Shown here: positions 9,772 through 16,701 of the stretch, piece by piece | How positions within the stretch are numbered: position 1 is the stretch's first letter | Layout of the letters: each line of letters begins with the position of its first letter | Origin: Streptomyces sp. XD-27 | GTDB lineage: Bacteria; Actinomycetota; Actinomycetes; Streptomycetales; Streptomycetaceae | Direction: 5' to 3' | DNA length: 64,000 bases | NCBI RefSeq assembly: GCF_030553055.1 | Contig: NZ_CP130713.1 | Location: forward strand, 3,782,001 to 3,846,000 | The notes under the pieces: generated by a model | Told to the model about the DNA's origin: nothing | Seen by the model: only the letters and a program-made list of their open reading frames with translations | Databases searched by the model: none | Position numbers and translations under genes: made by a program

Positions 9772-9853
9772 CCCGAGCCCAGCACGGCGGCCGTCTTCGC
9801 CTCCGAAGCACGGTGGCGACCCGGGCTCACCAGGCCGCCGCCCACGCGCGGCG

Positions 9854-10438
9854 TCAGCGGACGTAGTTCTTCAGGACCTCGGTGTCCAGGGTGATCCCGA
9901 CGGGGTCCGGGATGGCGACCTGCTCACCGAACGGCGCCTTGTGGATGTCGAGGTAACAGCCCCTCTCGGGGTGGGGATTGGTGTGTACGACGACTGCGCA
10001 GGCGTCGCGGTCGATGAGGAGGTAGACGGGGATCCCCGCGGCGGCGTAGGCGGCGGGCTTCTCGTTTCGGTCGCGGCGATCGGTGTCCCTGTCGTACGAG
10101 GTGACCTCGACGGTCATCAGTACGCCGTCGGGCTCAGCCCAGTCGCCCTGTCCGGCGAAGTGCGCGACAGGTGCCAGCGAGCCGTCCGGCCGAGCCCGGC
10201 CGTTGCGGTACGCCCCGACCTTCAGCCCTTGGCCGGTATGCAGATCGAACTCGGGACGGGCTTGCATGCACTGCCTGAGCAGCCACATGACGATCGTCTC
10301 GTGATCCCCATCCGCCGCGCACTTCTCCTCGATGCGCCCGTTGATGAACTCCAACGTGACGGTCTTGGGCGCGGCGGAGGCGATCTGCTCGAAGTCCTCC
10401 ACCAGCATGTGCGATGTGCGCTCGGCTCTGGCCGTCAT
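9854..10438 (-). CDS. Uma2 family (DUF820) PD-(D/E)XK nuclease-fold protein
   Basis: A 194-residue Uma2/DUF820 protein. Family features seen: the N-terminal EFINGRIEEK strand, RPDG (metal-binding Asp), EVTSYDRDTDRRDRNEK and the hydrophobic AAAGIPVYLLIDRD strand. The fold is that of restriction-type endonucleases, but the cellular role is not established. Start ATG 10438 has GGAAGGGAG upstream; earlier in-frame starts lack one. Its upstream region contains two strong hairpins and then an IS insertion, so the original promoter region may have been disturbed. A second Uma2 gene lies at 49.2 kb. Confidence 0.85.
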   Translation of the reverse strand: MTARAERTSHMLVEDFEQIASAAPKTVTLEFINGRIEEKCAADGDHETIVMWLLRQCMQARPEFDLHTGQGLKVGAYRNGRARPDGSLAPVAHFAGQGDWAEPDGVLMTVEVTSYDRDTDRRDRNEKPAAYAAAGIPVYLLIDRDACAVVVHTNPHPERGCYLDIHKAPFGEQVAIPDPVGITLDTEVLKNYVR

Positions 10439-10500
10439 ACCGCACTCCCTTCCAGGTGAAGGCCAGCGTCGCCCGGCAATCGGCGGTCTGGGCACATTCC

Positions 10501-10532
10501 GCAGCGGTTCACTCCTGTGAGTGAACCGCTGC
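10501..10532. terminator. Strong perfect hairpin beside the IS element
   Basis: Fourteen-base arms GCAGCGGTTCACTC (10501-10514) and GAGTGAACCGCTGC (10519-10532) around a CTGT loop. No gene in the present arrangement clearly uses it; it probably ended a gene displaced by the IS. Confidence 0.5.
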
Positions 10533-10561
10533 GGGCCGAGGCGGGGCGGCCGCCTCGGCCC
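10533..10561. terminator. Second strong hairpin, directly adjoining the first
   Basis: Twelve-base arms GGGCCGAGGCGG (10533-10544) and CCGCCTCGGCCC (10550-10561) around a 5-nt loop. Together with the preceding hairpin it forms a double stem-loop ending 13 nt before the IS. Confidence 0.45.
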
Positions 10562-10589
10562 GGGTGACCGCTAGGCCGTTTCGTTTGGA

Positions 10590-11434
10590 TCACCGGGCAG
10601 ACCAGAGAAAGATGCCCGCGATGTGTAGTCCGGCCAGGTAGAGGGTCGCGGTCTTCTCGTAGCGGGTGGCGATGCCCCGCCACTGTTTCAAGCGGTTGAT
10701 GCAGCGTTCGACGGTATTGCGCTGCTTGTATGCCTCGCGGTCGAAGGCGGGCGGCCTGCCGCCCCGGCTGCCGCGCCGCAGGCGGTAGCCGCGTTGATCG
10801 GCTGGAACGGGGGTAACCGCCCGGATACTGCGCTTGCGCAGGTGCTCGCGAATCGCGCGGGAGGAATACGCCTTGTCGGCCAGGACCACGTCCGGCCTGG
10901 TGCGGGGCCGCCCTCGCCGTCGAGGAACGCGCAGGCGGGCCATTACGTGCGCGAAGGCAGGCGCGTCGCCGGCCTGTCCAGCGGTGAGGACGAAGGCCAG
11001 CGGCCGGCAGTGGGCATCGGAGGCGAGGTGGATCTTCGTGGTCAGTCCGCCGCGGGACCGGCCGATGGCGTGATCTGCCGGTTCGCCAACCGGGGCCCCC
11101 TTTTGCGGGCCCCGGCCGCGTGCTGGTGCGCGCGCACGATTGTGGAGTCCACCGAGACGGCCCATTTGAGGTCTTCGTCGGCGTCGGCCTGCGCGATCAG
11201 CGCAGTAAACACCCGCTCCCACGTGCCGTCGATGGACCACATCCGCAGCCGGTTGTAGACGCCCCGCCAACTGCCGTACTTCTCCGGCAAATGGACCCAC
11301 TGCGATCCCGTCTGAAACTTCCAGGCGATCGCGTCGATCACCTCTCGGTGGTCCCTCCACCGGCCACCCCTCTTCGGTGTCCGATCTGGGAGTAACGGCT
11401 CGATCCGCACCCACTGCGCGTCAGTCAACGGCAC
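10590..11434 (-). CDS. IS5-family transposase (two frames joined by -1 frameshift)
   Basis: Frame A starts at ATG 11434 (MPLTDAQWVRIEPLLP) and carries the DUF4096 region and the first catalytic Asp (VDSTIVRAH). Frame B carries the remainder: DVVLADKAYSS (second Asp) and ERCINRLKQWRGIATRYEK (catalytic Glu), ending at a TGA inside the left inverted repeat. The frames overlap, and a -1 shift at the A4G5 run (minus strand CGCAAAAGGGGG, 11096-11107) joins them. This is a common programmed arrangement in IS5/IS427 elements, so the break is likely functional rather than a lesion. All DDE residues are present and the ends look intact. Confidence 0.85.
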
Positions 11435-11470
11435 ACCTGGACCAACGATCAGACGATCTGGAGGGAGCGG

Positions 11471-11797
11471 CTACGTGCGGCCAGTGCCATCGGCCGGGCC
11501 GGCGGACGTCCACCAGGCAATCACTCGGGCGGCCATCGCTTCGGGCCGCAGGCCCAAAGGATCAAGCCCGAAGTGATCCTCCAGCTCGTGCCGCAGGAAC
11601 TCACCGATCTCCGTCTGGCTGGCGCCACCACGGAGCCGCTGGAGCAAAGGGGCGAGCATGCAGTCGTACTCGTCCTGCACGTCGTCGGCGACGCCGATCG
11701 GATCCCACTCATTGAGCAGATGCCGCAGGTCGTTCTCGGTGGATGGGATCCAGGGTTGCATCGCCCCACACTGCCACCCGGAAACGACCGCCATCAC
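11471..11797 (-). CDS. IS passenger gene, small acidic protein (DUF1871-like)
   Basis: A 108-residue protein between the transposase start and the right end of the IS, on the same strand. It contains LLNEWDPIGV, DEYDCMLAPLLQRL and a GASQTEIGEFLRHELEDHFGLDP segment, reminiscent of DUF1871-type small proteins, which often occur as orphan or immunity-like genes. No function is established. ATG 11797 is preceded by AAGGTGGGG immediately inside the inverted repeat, so its translation signals belong to the element; an ATG at 11761 is an alternative. The presence of a non-transposase gene inside an IS5-type element is the notable feature. Confidence 0.55.
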   Translation of the reverse strand: MMAVVSGWQCGAMQPWIPSTENDLRHLLNEWDPIGVADDVQDEYDCMLAPLLQRLRGGASQTEIGEFLRHELEDHFGLDPLGLRPEAMAARVIAWWTSAGPADGTGRT

Positions 11798-12091
11798 TCG
11801 CCCCCACCTTGATCCAAACGAAACTCCCTAGCCCCGCACGAGAAGACCGCCACAGTGAAGGCGCGCGTTCGATGGCAGCGGTGGCGGTGGTTTGGTGAGT
11901 CGCTGTTCAGAGCGGGTACGTGATTGACCTCTGAACCAGTTGAGCTGAGGAATTACAGAATCCACTTCGGCAATATCCCACTAGAGGTCTTCGATTAAAC
12001 TGTTCACTCTTCATTGAAAAGGGCGGAGACTCTCGATACCGCTTGATATTTACCCTTGCCAGAGTTGACCTCAGCCCGCTACGGCCGCAGC

Positions 12092-12613
12092 ATGCATTCA
12101 ACACGCATCTACAGTCGTATAGCTACGGCCGCCAGGGCGGCCGTGGGTGTGGCGATATTGGCGGGCGGCTTCAGCGTGGTCACGGCAGTGCCCGCCAGCG
12201 CAGCGCCGAACTCGAAGGTGAACGCATGCCTGGAAGGCGACATCGGCCCCTATGATGTCGTCGGGTCGTGGACGTCCGACCACAAATACCGACTCAAGTG
12301 CGGGGACCCGACCAAGGGGCTACTGCACATCGCCGACGGACACGGCGGGGACGGGCACACCGAGAAGTACGGAAAAGAGTTCTTGAAGTGCCTATCCAGG
12401 ATCGCCACCACGTTCAATGACAAGGACGGGAACACCCCCGGAACGACCCTCCGGACCTACACCAACGACTACGGAACGGCGTCCTTCCTGTTCGACAACA
12501 GGTCCAAGGACATCCTTACGGCGTACACCAAGATGGGGAGGAGCCATACTGGCCCCTCCGACGCCAACTGGGCGCGGTGCGCCAGCGATGACGCCGGGAT
12601 CACCACGGGTTGA
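12092..12613 (+). CDS. Small secreted protein with EndoU-like nuclease signature (candidate toxin)
   Basis: A 173-residue protein. A Sec signal peptide is clear: positive N-terminus, hydrophobic AAVGVAILAGGFSVVTAV and a PASAA cleavage site near residue 33. The mature part has four cysteines and a segment HIADGH-x3-GH (GLLHIADGHGGDGHTEK) followed by LSRIATTFN and a C-terminal ILTAYTK. This order (HIxxGHxxGxGH, then an I-x-T-A-Y strand) resembles bacterial EndoU-type BECR ribonucleases, but as a single short secreted domain. Start chosen at ATG 12092; TTG 12056 in the same frame is possible. The upstream 260 nt are unusually AT-rich, as is part of the next gene, suggesting transfer. The neighbouring gene is a candidate immunity protein. 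Nuclease identity is an inference. Confidence 0.6.
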   Translation: MHSTRIYSRIATAARAAVGVAILAGGFSVVTAVPASAAPNSKVNACLEGDIGPYDVVGSWTSDHKYRLKCGDPTKGLLHIADGHGGDGHTEKYGKEFLKCLSRIATTFNDKDGNTPGTTLRTYTNDYGTASFLFDNRSKDILTAYTKMGRSHTGPSDANWARCASDDAGITTG

Positions 12614-12654
12614 TCCTGACTCGCCGGGTGCCGAGCCACGTCAATGGAGAGTCC

Positions 12655-13131
12655 ATGTTCTCGGTCACCTTTTCGATGGGGCCCGGTCTGGTGCTGCGGC
12701 TGGCCACAGAGACAGCATCCGCGAGCATCTCGGCAACCAACCTGGCCATCGAGCGGGTAGACCCCCTGGCCAGTCTGATCCATGCGGTCTGTTGCCTTGC
12801 ATCGGGAACTCCCGACGTTTCATGCCGCTGGCCACTCGAGCCCGGTGGGCACTTTATCGACCTCAGTAGAATCACTGAGGAACGCTGCGGAATTGCCGTA
12901 CACTCTTTCGCCGATCCTGACTGGCTCGCGGGAAAATCATGGCTGCCAGTTCGAGGTGCCTTGGTTTTTGGCGCGGCGGTGCCGACGGATTTGGCAGTTA
13001 CTGGTTTCATCAAAGCCTTTGTAGACCTCGGTACGGGTCATGCCAAGGACTTTGAGCGGCGATGGCCGTGGGCTTTTCCTGAAACCGAGCTGTCCCGGTT
13101 GGTCGATTTTTGGAGTCGAAAGAATAGCTAG
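12655..13131 (+). CDS. Candidate cognate immunity protein, unknown family
   Basis: A 158-residue cytoplasmic protein without signal peptide or membrane helix, starting 41 nt after the secreted EndoU-like gene and on the same strand. ATG 12655 is favoured by GGAG at 12646-12649; a TTG at 12610 overlapping the previous stop codon would couple the genes more tightly. The sequence (MFSVTFSMGPGLVLRLA, then LEPGGHFIDLSR, GIAVHSFAD, WLPVRGALVF, PTDLA) alternates short beta strands as many immunity proteins do, but I recognise no family. Its 3' half is AT-rich for this genome. The role is inferred only from position and size. Confidence 0.6.
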   Translation: MFSVTFSMGPGLVLRLATETASASISATNLAIERVDPLASLIHAVCCLASGTPDVSCRWPLEPGGHFIDLSRITEERCGIAVHSFADPDWLAGKSWLPVRGALVFGAAVPTDLAVTGFIKAFVDLGTGHAKDFERRWPWAFPETELSRLVDFWSRKNS

Positions 13132-13132
13132 A

Positions 13133-13172
13133 CCCGTAGGGGGCTGGTTCTCCGGAAGCAGCCCCCTACGGG
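13133..13172 (+). terminator. Terminator after the immunity candidate
   Basis: Perfect 14-bp stem, CCCGTAGGGGGCTG (13133-13146) with CAGCCCCCTACGGG (13159-13172), beginning right after the stop codon. Confidence 0.75.
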
Positions 13173-13215
13173 GAGTATTCCCCTCCGCGGGAAGTCCGGC
13201 GGGGATGCCGACCGC

Positions 13216-13449
13216 CTAGGCCTCCCCCGCGTGCGCCTTCTGGTTCAGCACGGCGGCCACCTTCGCCGCCGCGTCCTCGCGGAGCATGCCGAGGTCGACG
13301 TACGCGCTGCCCTGGTGCGTGACCACCGGCCGGATGGAGCCGTAAGCGGACTCGGGGATGCCGTGCGTGGCGAGGGCGTTCCGAAGCGCGGCGGCGGTCC
13401 TGTCGGCGCGGTCCCAACGCTCGCGCCATATATCCATGGGCATCGGCAT
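13216..13449 (-). CDS. Small hypothetical protein (third gene of micro-operon)
   Basis: A 77-residue protein, MPMPMDIWRERWDRADR..., with an amphipathic helical N-terminus and AYVDLGMLREDAAAKVAAVL at the end. No family recognised. The start ATG 13449 overlaps the preceding gene's stop as TGATG, implying translational coupling. Confidence 0.6.
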   Translation of the reverse strand: MPMPMDIWRERWDRADRTAAALRNALATHGIPESAYGSIRPVVTHQGSAYVDLGMLREDAAAKVAAVLNQKAHAGEA

Positions 13450-13649
13450 CAGCAATGCCCTTCCGCGTGCGCTGCGATCTCGACGTTGCAGTCCGTCTCG
13501 GCCGAGTAGTCGCCCCGACTTCGCGCTTCGGCTCGCTGGACGGCCAGGGCCGTGCACACGTCGCAGTTGTCGACCGGGGTCGGCCGGACCGGCGGCAACG
13601 ACAGGCGGGCGGTGCCAGTGCCCGATGTGTTCGGCGTACCGGTTTCCAT
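13449..13649 (-). CDS. Small Cys-containing hypothetical protein (second gene of micro-operon)
   Basis: A 66-residue protein, METGTPNTSG..., with a CDVC motif, a further Cys in the middle and a C-terminal HAEGHC. The cysteines and histidines could bind metal, which is speculative. Both ends are coupled to its neighbours by TGATG overlaps, the main reason for accepting so short a gene. Confidence 0.6.
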   Translation of the reverse strand: METGTPNTSGTGTARLSLPPVRPTPVDNCDVCTALAVQRAEARSRGDYSAETDCNVEIAAHAEGHC

Positions 13650-13828
13650 CACGCCGCCTCCGCGTACGGTGCGGCGGTGGGGTAGCCGTGTCCTGCCCAC
13701 ATCACCGGCGGGGTGTCGTACGCGGGCGGGGGCGCGGTCTCGTGGCGGCACCGCCGTGCGCGCGGGGAGAGCAAGGCGATGACGTGGTCGAGTGTTCGTT
13801 TTACGGCACGCCAGGTACCGTGAGCCAT
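13649..13828 (-). CDS. Small basic hypothetical protein (first gene of micro-operon)
   Basis: A 59-residue protein, MAHGTWRAVKRTLDHVIALL..., basic at the N-terminus. ATG 13828 follows AGGAG at a 7-nt spacing, the best ribosome-binding site of the three. The stop overlaps the next start (TGATG). A perfect 12-bp-arm palindrome about 65 bp upstream overlaps the likely transcription start, suggesting repression of the whole operon. Confidence 0.6.
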   Translation of the reverse strand: MAHGTWRAVKRTLDHVIALLSPRARRCRHETAPPPAYDTPPVMWAGHGYPTAAPYAEAA

Positions 13829-13891
13829 GTTGACGCTCCTCTGGGTAAGCGTTGGCCATGCCCCGGGGTGCTGCAACACCGCCGGGGCTTC

Positions 13892-13917
13892 GCCATGTCC
13901 CCACATGGGGACATGGC
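13892..13917 (-). promoter_or_regulatory. Palindromic operator upstream of the micro-operon
   Basis: Arms GCCATGTCCCCA (13892-13903) and TGGGGACATGGC (13906-13917) separated by CA. A TATATT -10-like element (minus strand of 13921-13926) lies just upstream, so the palindrome would cover the transcription start. Confidence 0.6.
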
Positions 13918-13964
13918 ACCAATATAGGCTCCACGCCAATATGGACGCGACAGCAACGACAGGT

Positions 13965-13976
13965 TGGCATATGCCA
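13965..13976. promoter_or_regulatory. Second palindrome TGGCATATGCCA
   Basis: A perfect 12-bp palindrome about 50 bp further upstream; a possible second regulatory site. No regulator can be assigned. Confidence 0.3.
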
Positions 13977-14017
13977 GTTGGCGACCATGCGCGCTTGCAC
14001 CCCAGACCCCGGGGGGT

Positions 14018-14038
14018 CCAGGGGGCGAAGCCCCCTGG
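14018..14038 (-). terminator. Terminator after DUF397 gene
   Basis: CCAGGGGGC (14018-14026) and GCCCCCTGG (14030-14038) with GAA loop, about 45 nt past the DUF397 stop. It abuts a dispersed repeat (14036-14065). Confidence 0.5.
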
Positions 14039-14065
14039 TTACGGGAAGGGGCGGGTCAGGGGAAA
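14036..14065. repeat. Dispersed 30-bp intergenic repeat, copy 1
   Basis: Matches 44841-44870 at 27 of 30 positions (core CGGGAAGGGGCGGG). Both copies lie shortly downstream of a minus-strand stop codon. Confidence 0.6.
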
Positions 14066-14082
14066 GATCCACCGGACACGTC

Positions 14083-14271
14083 TTAGGCCAGGCGGTCGAA
14101 CTCCCCTGCCTTGGCGGCAGCCAGGAACGTACGCAGTCGCTGCGGTGTGACCTCAACGACCACGCCAGGGTCGTCACTCTCCCGCACGAGGACGCAGGCG
14201 TCGCACGACGCGAGCTCGACGCAGTTGCCAACCTGGTCGGAGAACGACGACTTACGCCAGTGAGTATCCAC
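14083..14271 (-). CDS. DUF397 domain protein
   Basis: A 62-residue DUF397 protein: WRKSSFSDQVGNCVELA, VLVRESDDPG and the C-terminal LRTFLAAAKAGEFD. Such proteins are encoded next to Scr1/WhiJ-type XRE regulators in Streptomyces and are proposed to act as their small partners, affecting development and antibiotic production. Start ATG 14271 lies 12 nt after the stop of the XRE gene, consistent with one transcript. Confidence 0.85.
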   Translation of the reverse strand: MDTHWRKSSFSDQVGNCVELASCDACVLVRESDDPGVVVEVTPQRLRTFLAAAKAGEFDRLA

Positions 14272-14283
14272 TTCCCCACGCTT

Positions 14284-15135
14284 TCATAGCTCTTGCAGCA
14301 CTTGCCGTATGAAGTCCCGTGAGTCACTGGCCCCAAGGGCACGCTGCTCCATTCGATCCAGCACCTCACGGTAGTTCGCCAGATGTGTCACCGCATGCAG
14401 GAACGTCGTCCCCGTAGGGATGTCGATCTGCACCGTGTCGAGCTGGCGAACCGGACCGCATGCGTAGACGGTCGAGCTTCCCGCATTGGGAAATGCTCCA
14501 GCCGCGAACGGCACCACGCGAATCGTTACGTTCTCCCGGTCGGACTGCTTCAGCAGGTGATCAAGCTGAGCCTTCATCATCTGCCTGCCGCCGAACTCCA
14601 TACGCAGTGATGCCTCGTGCACGAGGAAGGTGCACATGGGCGGCTGGATCCGGTCAAGCACCTCGCGGCGCCTCATCCGAAACGCCAGGACGCGCTCAAG
14701 GGCATCGGGCGCCCAAGGCGGCACAGCTTCCTGGAAGACGGTGCGGGCATAGTCCTCGCGTTGCAGGAGTCCCGGCAGGTGCGTGATCTGGACATGCCGC
14801 AGCGCGACGGCGTGGTGTTCCAGCTCCGCCAAGTCCAGCAGAGACGCGACGAGCGTGTCCCGGTACTCATCCCACCAGTTGGTACTGCGCTCCCTGGCCA
14901 TCTCCGCGAGCGCGTCGACGTACCCCTGGTCGGGACAGGAGTAGTTGGCGGCCCAGATCCGTACCCGGTCCGCGCTGACACCGACCCGAGCGGACTCCAC
15001 GCTGCTGACGGTGGGCTTGTCCACACGGTGTATCGCCGCGGCCTCCCCCAGCGACATCCCCACCTGCTCGCGCATCCGCCGCAACTCTGTACCGAGCCGC
15101 CGCTGCCGCTCCGTCGTCTGCCTCCTCGCCGCCAT
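14284..15135 (-). CDS. XRE regulator with DUF5753 (Scr1/WhiJ-type)
   Basis: A 283-residue regulator: helix-turn-helix in about residues 10-65 (LRRMREQVGMSLGEAAAIHRVDKPTVSSVESARVGV) and a C-terminal DUF5753 domain with WWDEYRDTL, LLDLAELEHHAVALRHVQITHLPGLLQ, YARTVF, RMRRREVLDR and VRVVPFAAGAFP-like stretches. ATG 15135 follows GAGGGAG. It is followed by its DUF397 partner. Paralogous to the regulator at 47.7 kb. Confidence 0.9.
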   Translation of the reverse strand: MAARRQTTERQRRLGTELRRMREQVGMSLGEAAAIHRVDKPTVSSVESARVGVSADRVRIWAANYSCPDQGYVDALAEMARERSTNWWDEYRDTLVASLLDLAELEHHAVALRHVQITHLPGLLQREDYARTVFQEAVPPWAPDALERVLAFRMRRREVLDRIQPPMCTFLVHEASLRMEFGGRQMMKAQLDHLLKQSDRENVTIRVVPFAAGAFPNAGSSTVYACGPVRQLDTVQIDIPTGTTFLHAVTHLANYREVLDRMEQRALGASDSRDFIRQVLQEL

Positions 15136-15181
15136 CAGGCTCCCTCCCTCATGGCGCACCAGCGTAGCCGCGCACAAACGC

Positions 15182-15218
15182 GCCGTGGTCGGCGAGCGCG
15201 ATGCTCGCCGACCACGGC
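15182..15218 (-). terminator. purA terminator
   Basis: Sixteen-base arms 15182-15197 and 15203-15218 (core GTGGTCGGCGAGC) with loop GCGAT, downstream of the purA stop. Confidence 0.7.
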
Positions 15219-15265
15219 AATGGCACGGGGGCCACGGGGGGGGGTGCCCCCGAGGGGGCGACCCC

Positions 15266-16548
15266 TTACAGGAACGAGTTGATCTCGATCGTCTCGTCGC
15301 GGCCCGGGCCCACGCCGATCGCCGAGATCGGCGCGCCGGACATCTCCTCCAGCGCCTTCACGTACGCCTGGGCGTTCTTCGGCAGGTCGGCGAAGGTCTT
15401 CGCCTTGCTGATGTCCTCGGACCAGCCCGGCAGCATCTCGTAGATCGGCTTCGCGTGGTGGAAGTCGGTCTGGCTGTAGGGCAGCTCCTCGACCCGCTTG
15501 CCGTCGATCTCGTACGCGACGCACACCGGGATCTGCTCCCAGCCGGTCAGCACGTCCAGCTTGGTGAGGAAGAAGTCGGTGAGGCCGTTGACCCGGGTCG
15601 CGTAGCGGGCGATGACCGCGTCGAACCAGCCGCAGCGGCGGTCGCGGCCGGTGGTCACGCCGCGCTCGTGGCCGATGGTGCGCAGCTTCTCGCCGTCCTC
15701 GTCGAACAGCTCCGTCGGGAACGGACCCGCCCCCACGCGCGTGGTGTACGCCTTGAGGATGCCGATGACGCGGCTGATCTTCGTCGGGCCCACGCCCGCG
15801 CCGGTGCAGGCGCCGCCCGCGGTCGGGTTGGAGGAGGTGACGAAGGGGTACGTGCCGTGGTCGACGTCGAGCAGCGTGCCCTGGCCGCCCTCGAAGAGGA
15901 CGACCTTGCCCTCGTCGATGGCGTTGTTGAGGACCAGGGTGGTGTCGCAGACGTAGCCGCGGATCTTGTCCGCGTAGCCCAGCAGCTCCTCGACGACCTG
16001 GTCGGCGGTGATCGCACGACGGTTGTAGAGCTTGGCGAGCACCTGGTTCTTGAAATCGAGGGCCGCCTCCACCTTCTGCTGGAGGATCGACTCGTCGAAG
16101 ATGTCCTGGACGCGGATGCCGACTCGGTTGATCTTGTCGGCGTACGTCGGGCCGATGCCGCGCCCGGTGGTGCCGATCTTCCGCTTGCCGAGGAAGCGTT
16201 CCGTCACCTTGTCGACGGTCGTGTGGTACGGCGTGATCAGATGCGCGTTACCACTGATCAGCAGCTTGGACGTGTCGACGCCGCGCTCGTTGAGTCCGCT
16301 CAGCTCGGAGAGCAGGACCGCCGGGTCGACGACGACGCCGTTGCCGATGACCGGGGTGCACCCCGGGGAGAGGATTCCGGAGGGGAGGAGGTGAAGCGCG
16401 TACTTCTGGTCACCGACGACGACCGTGTGGCCGGCGTTGTTGCCCCCTGGTAGCGCACCACGTAGTCAACCGAGCCACCGAGCAGGTCAGTGGCCTTCCC
16501 CTTGCCCTCGTCACCCCACTGAGCACCGAGCAGCACAAGTGCGGGCAC
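15266..16548 (-). pseudogene. purA: purA, adenylosuccinate synthetase, frame broken by 1-nt loss in a G-run
   Basis: Adenylosuccinate synthetase joins IMP and aspartate using GTP, the first step from IMP to AMP. The N-terminus from GTG 16548 reads [24 protein letters not shown]...VVRYQG, containing the family's GDEGKGK loop, then shifts frame. The rest ([18 protein letters not shown]..., [27 protein letters not shown], ending at 15266) follows in the neighbouring frame. Family proteins read [11 protein letters not shown] here, which needs six G; the sequence has five (16443-16447). Restoring one base gives exactly 427 residues, the family's length. purA is needed for AMP synthesis, so a sequencing or assembly error is more likely than true inactivation. 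The start has GGAAGGGG upstream. Confidence 0.93.
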
Positions 16549-16640
16549 AGGCGTACACCCCTTCCGGGCGGGGCATGTCCAACGTGCGCGGTGGCATGTG
16601 CCAGCGCAGAGCCGTCGAACCGGTGCCCCGGATAGACGAA

Positions 16641-16666
16641 GCCCCTGGCGCAACAGCGACAGGGGC
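16641..16666 (+). other. Hairpin in the leader of the DAG-kinase-like gene
   Basis: GCCCCTG (16641-16647) and CAGGGGC (16660-16666) lie 36 nt before the GTG start. It could be a leader structure; no known element recognised. Confidence 0.25.
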
Positions 16667-16701
16667 TCTTGCACCGAGAGATTACCTGAGGAAGGACGAA
16701 G

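Larger units (their letters stand above)
10575..11827 (-). mobile_element. IS5-family insertion sequence with a passenger gene
   Basis: Imperfect terminal inverted repeats: 10575-10592 against 11810-11827, 16 of 18 matching, core GTTTCGTTTGGATCA. A four-base duplication CTAG lies on each side (10571-10574, 11828-11831). Inside are a two-frame DDE transposase and, between it and the right end, a codirectional 108-codon gene. The element is about 1.25 kb, longer than the 0.8-0.9 kb usual for IS5/IS427-type elements because of this extra gene. Confidence 0.8.

Noticed and set aside
11401..11470. Right IS end close to the transposase start
   Set aside because: No sequence matching the left inverted repeat occurs there; the match is at 11810-11827.
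12610..12654. TTG start for the immunity candidate
   Set aside because: It would overlap the previous stop, but ATG 12655 has a good ribosome-binding site and the extra residues look non-homologous. Kept only as an alternative.
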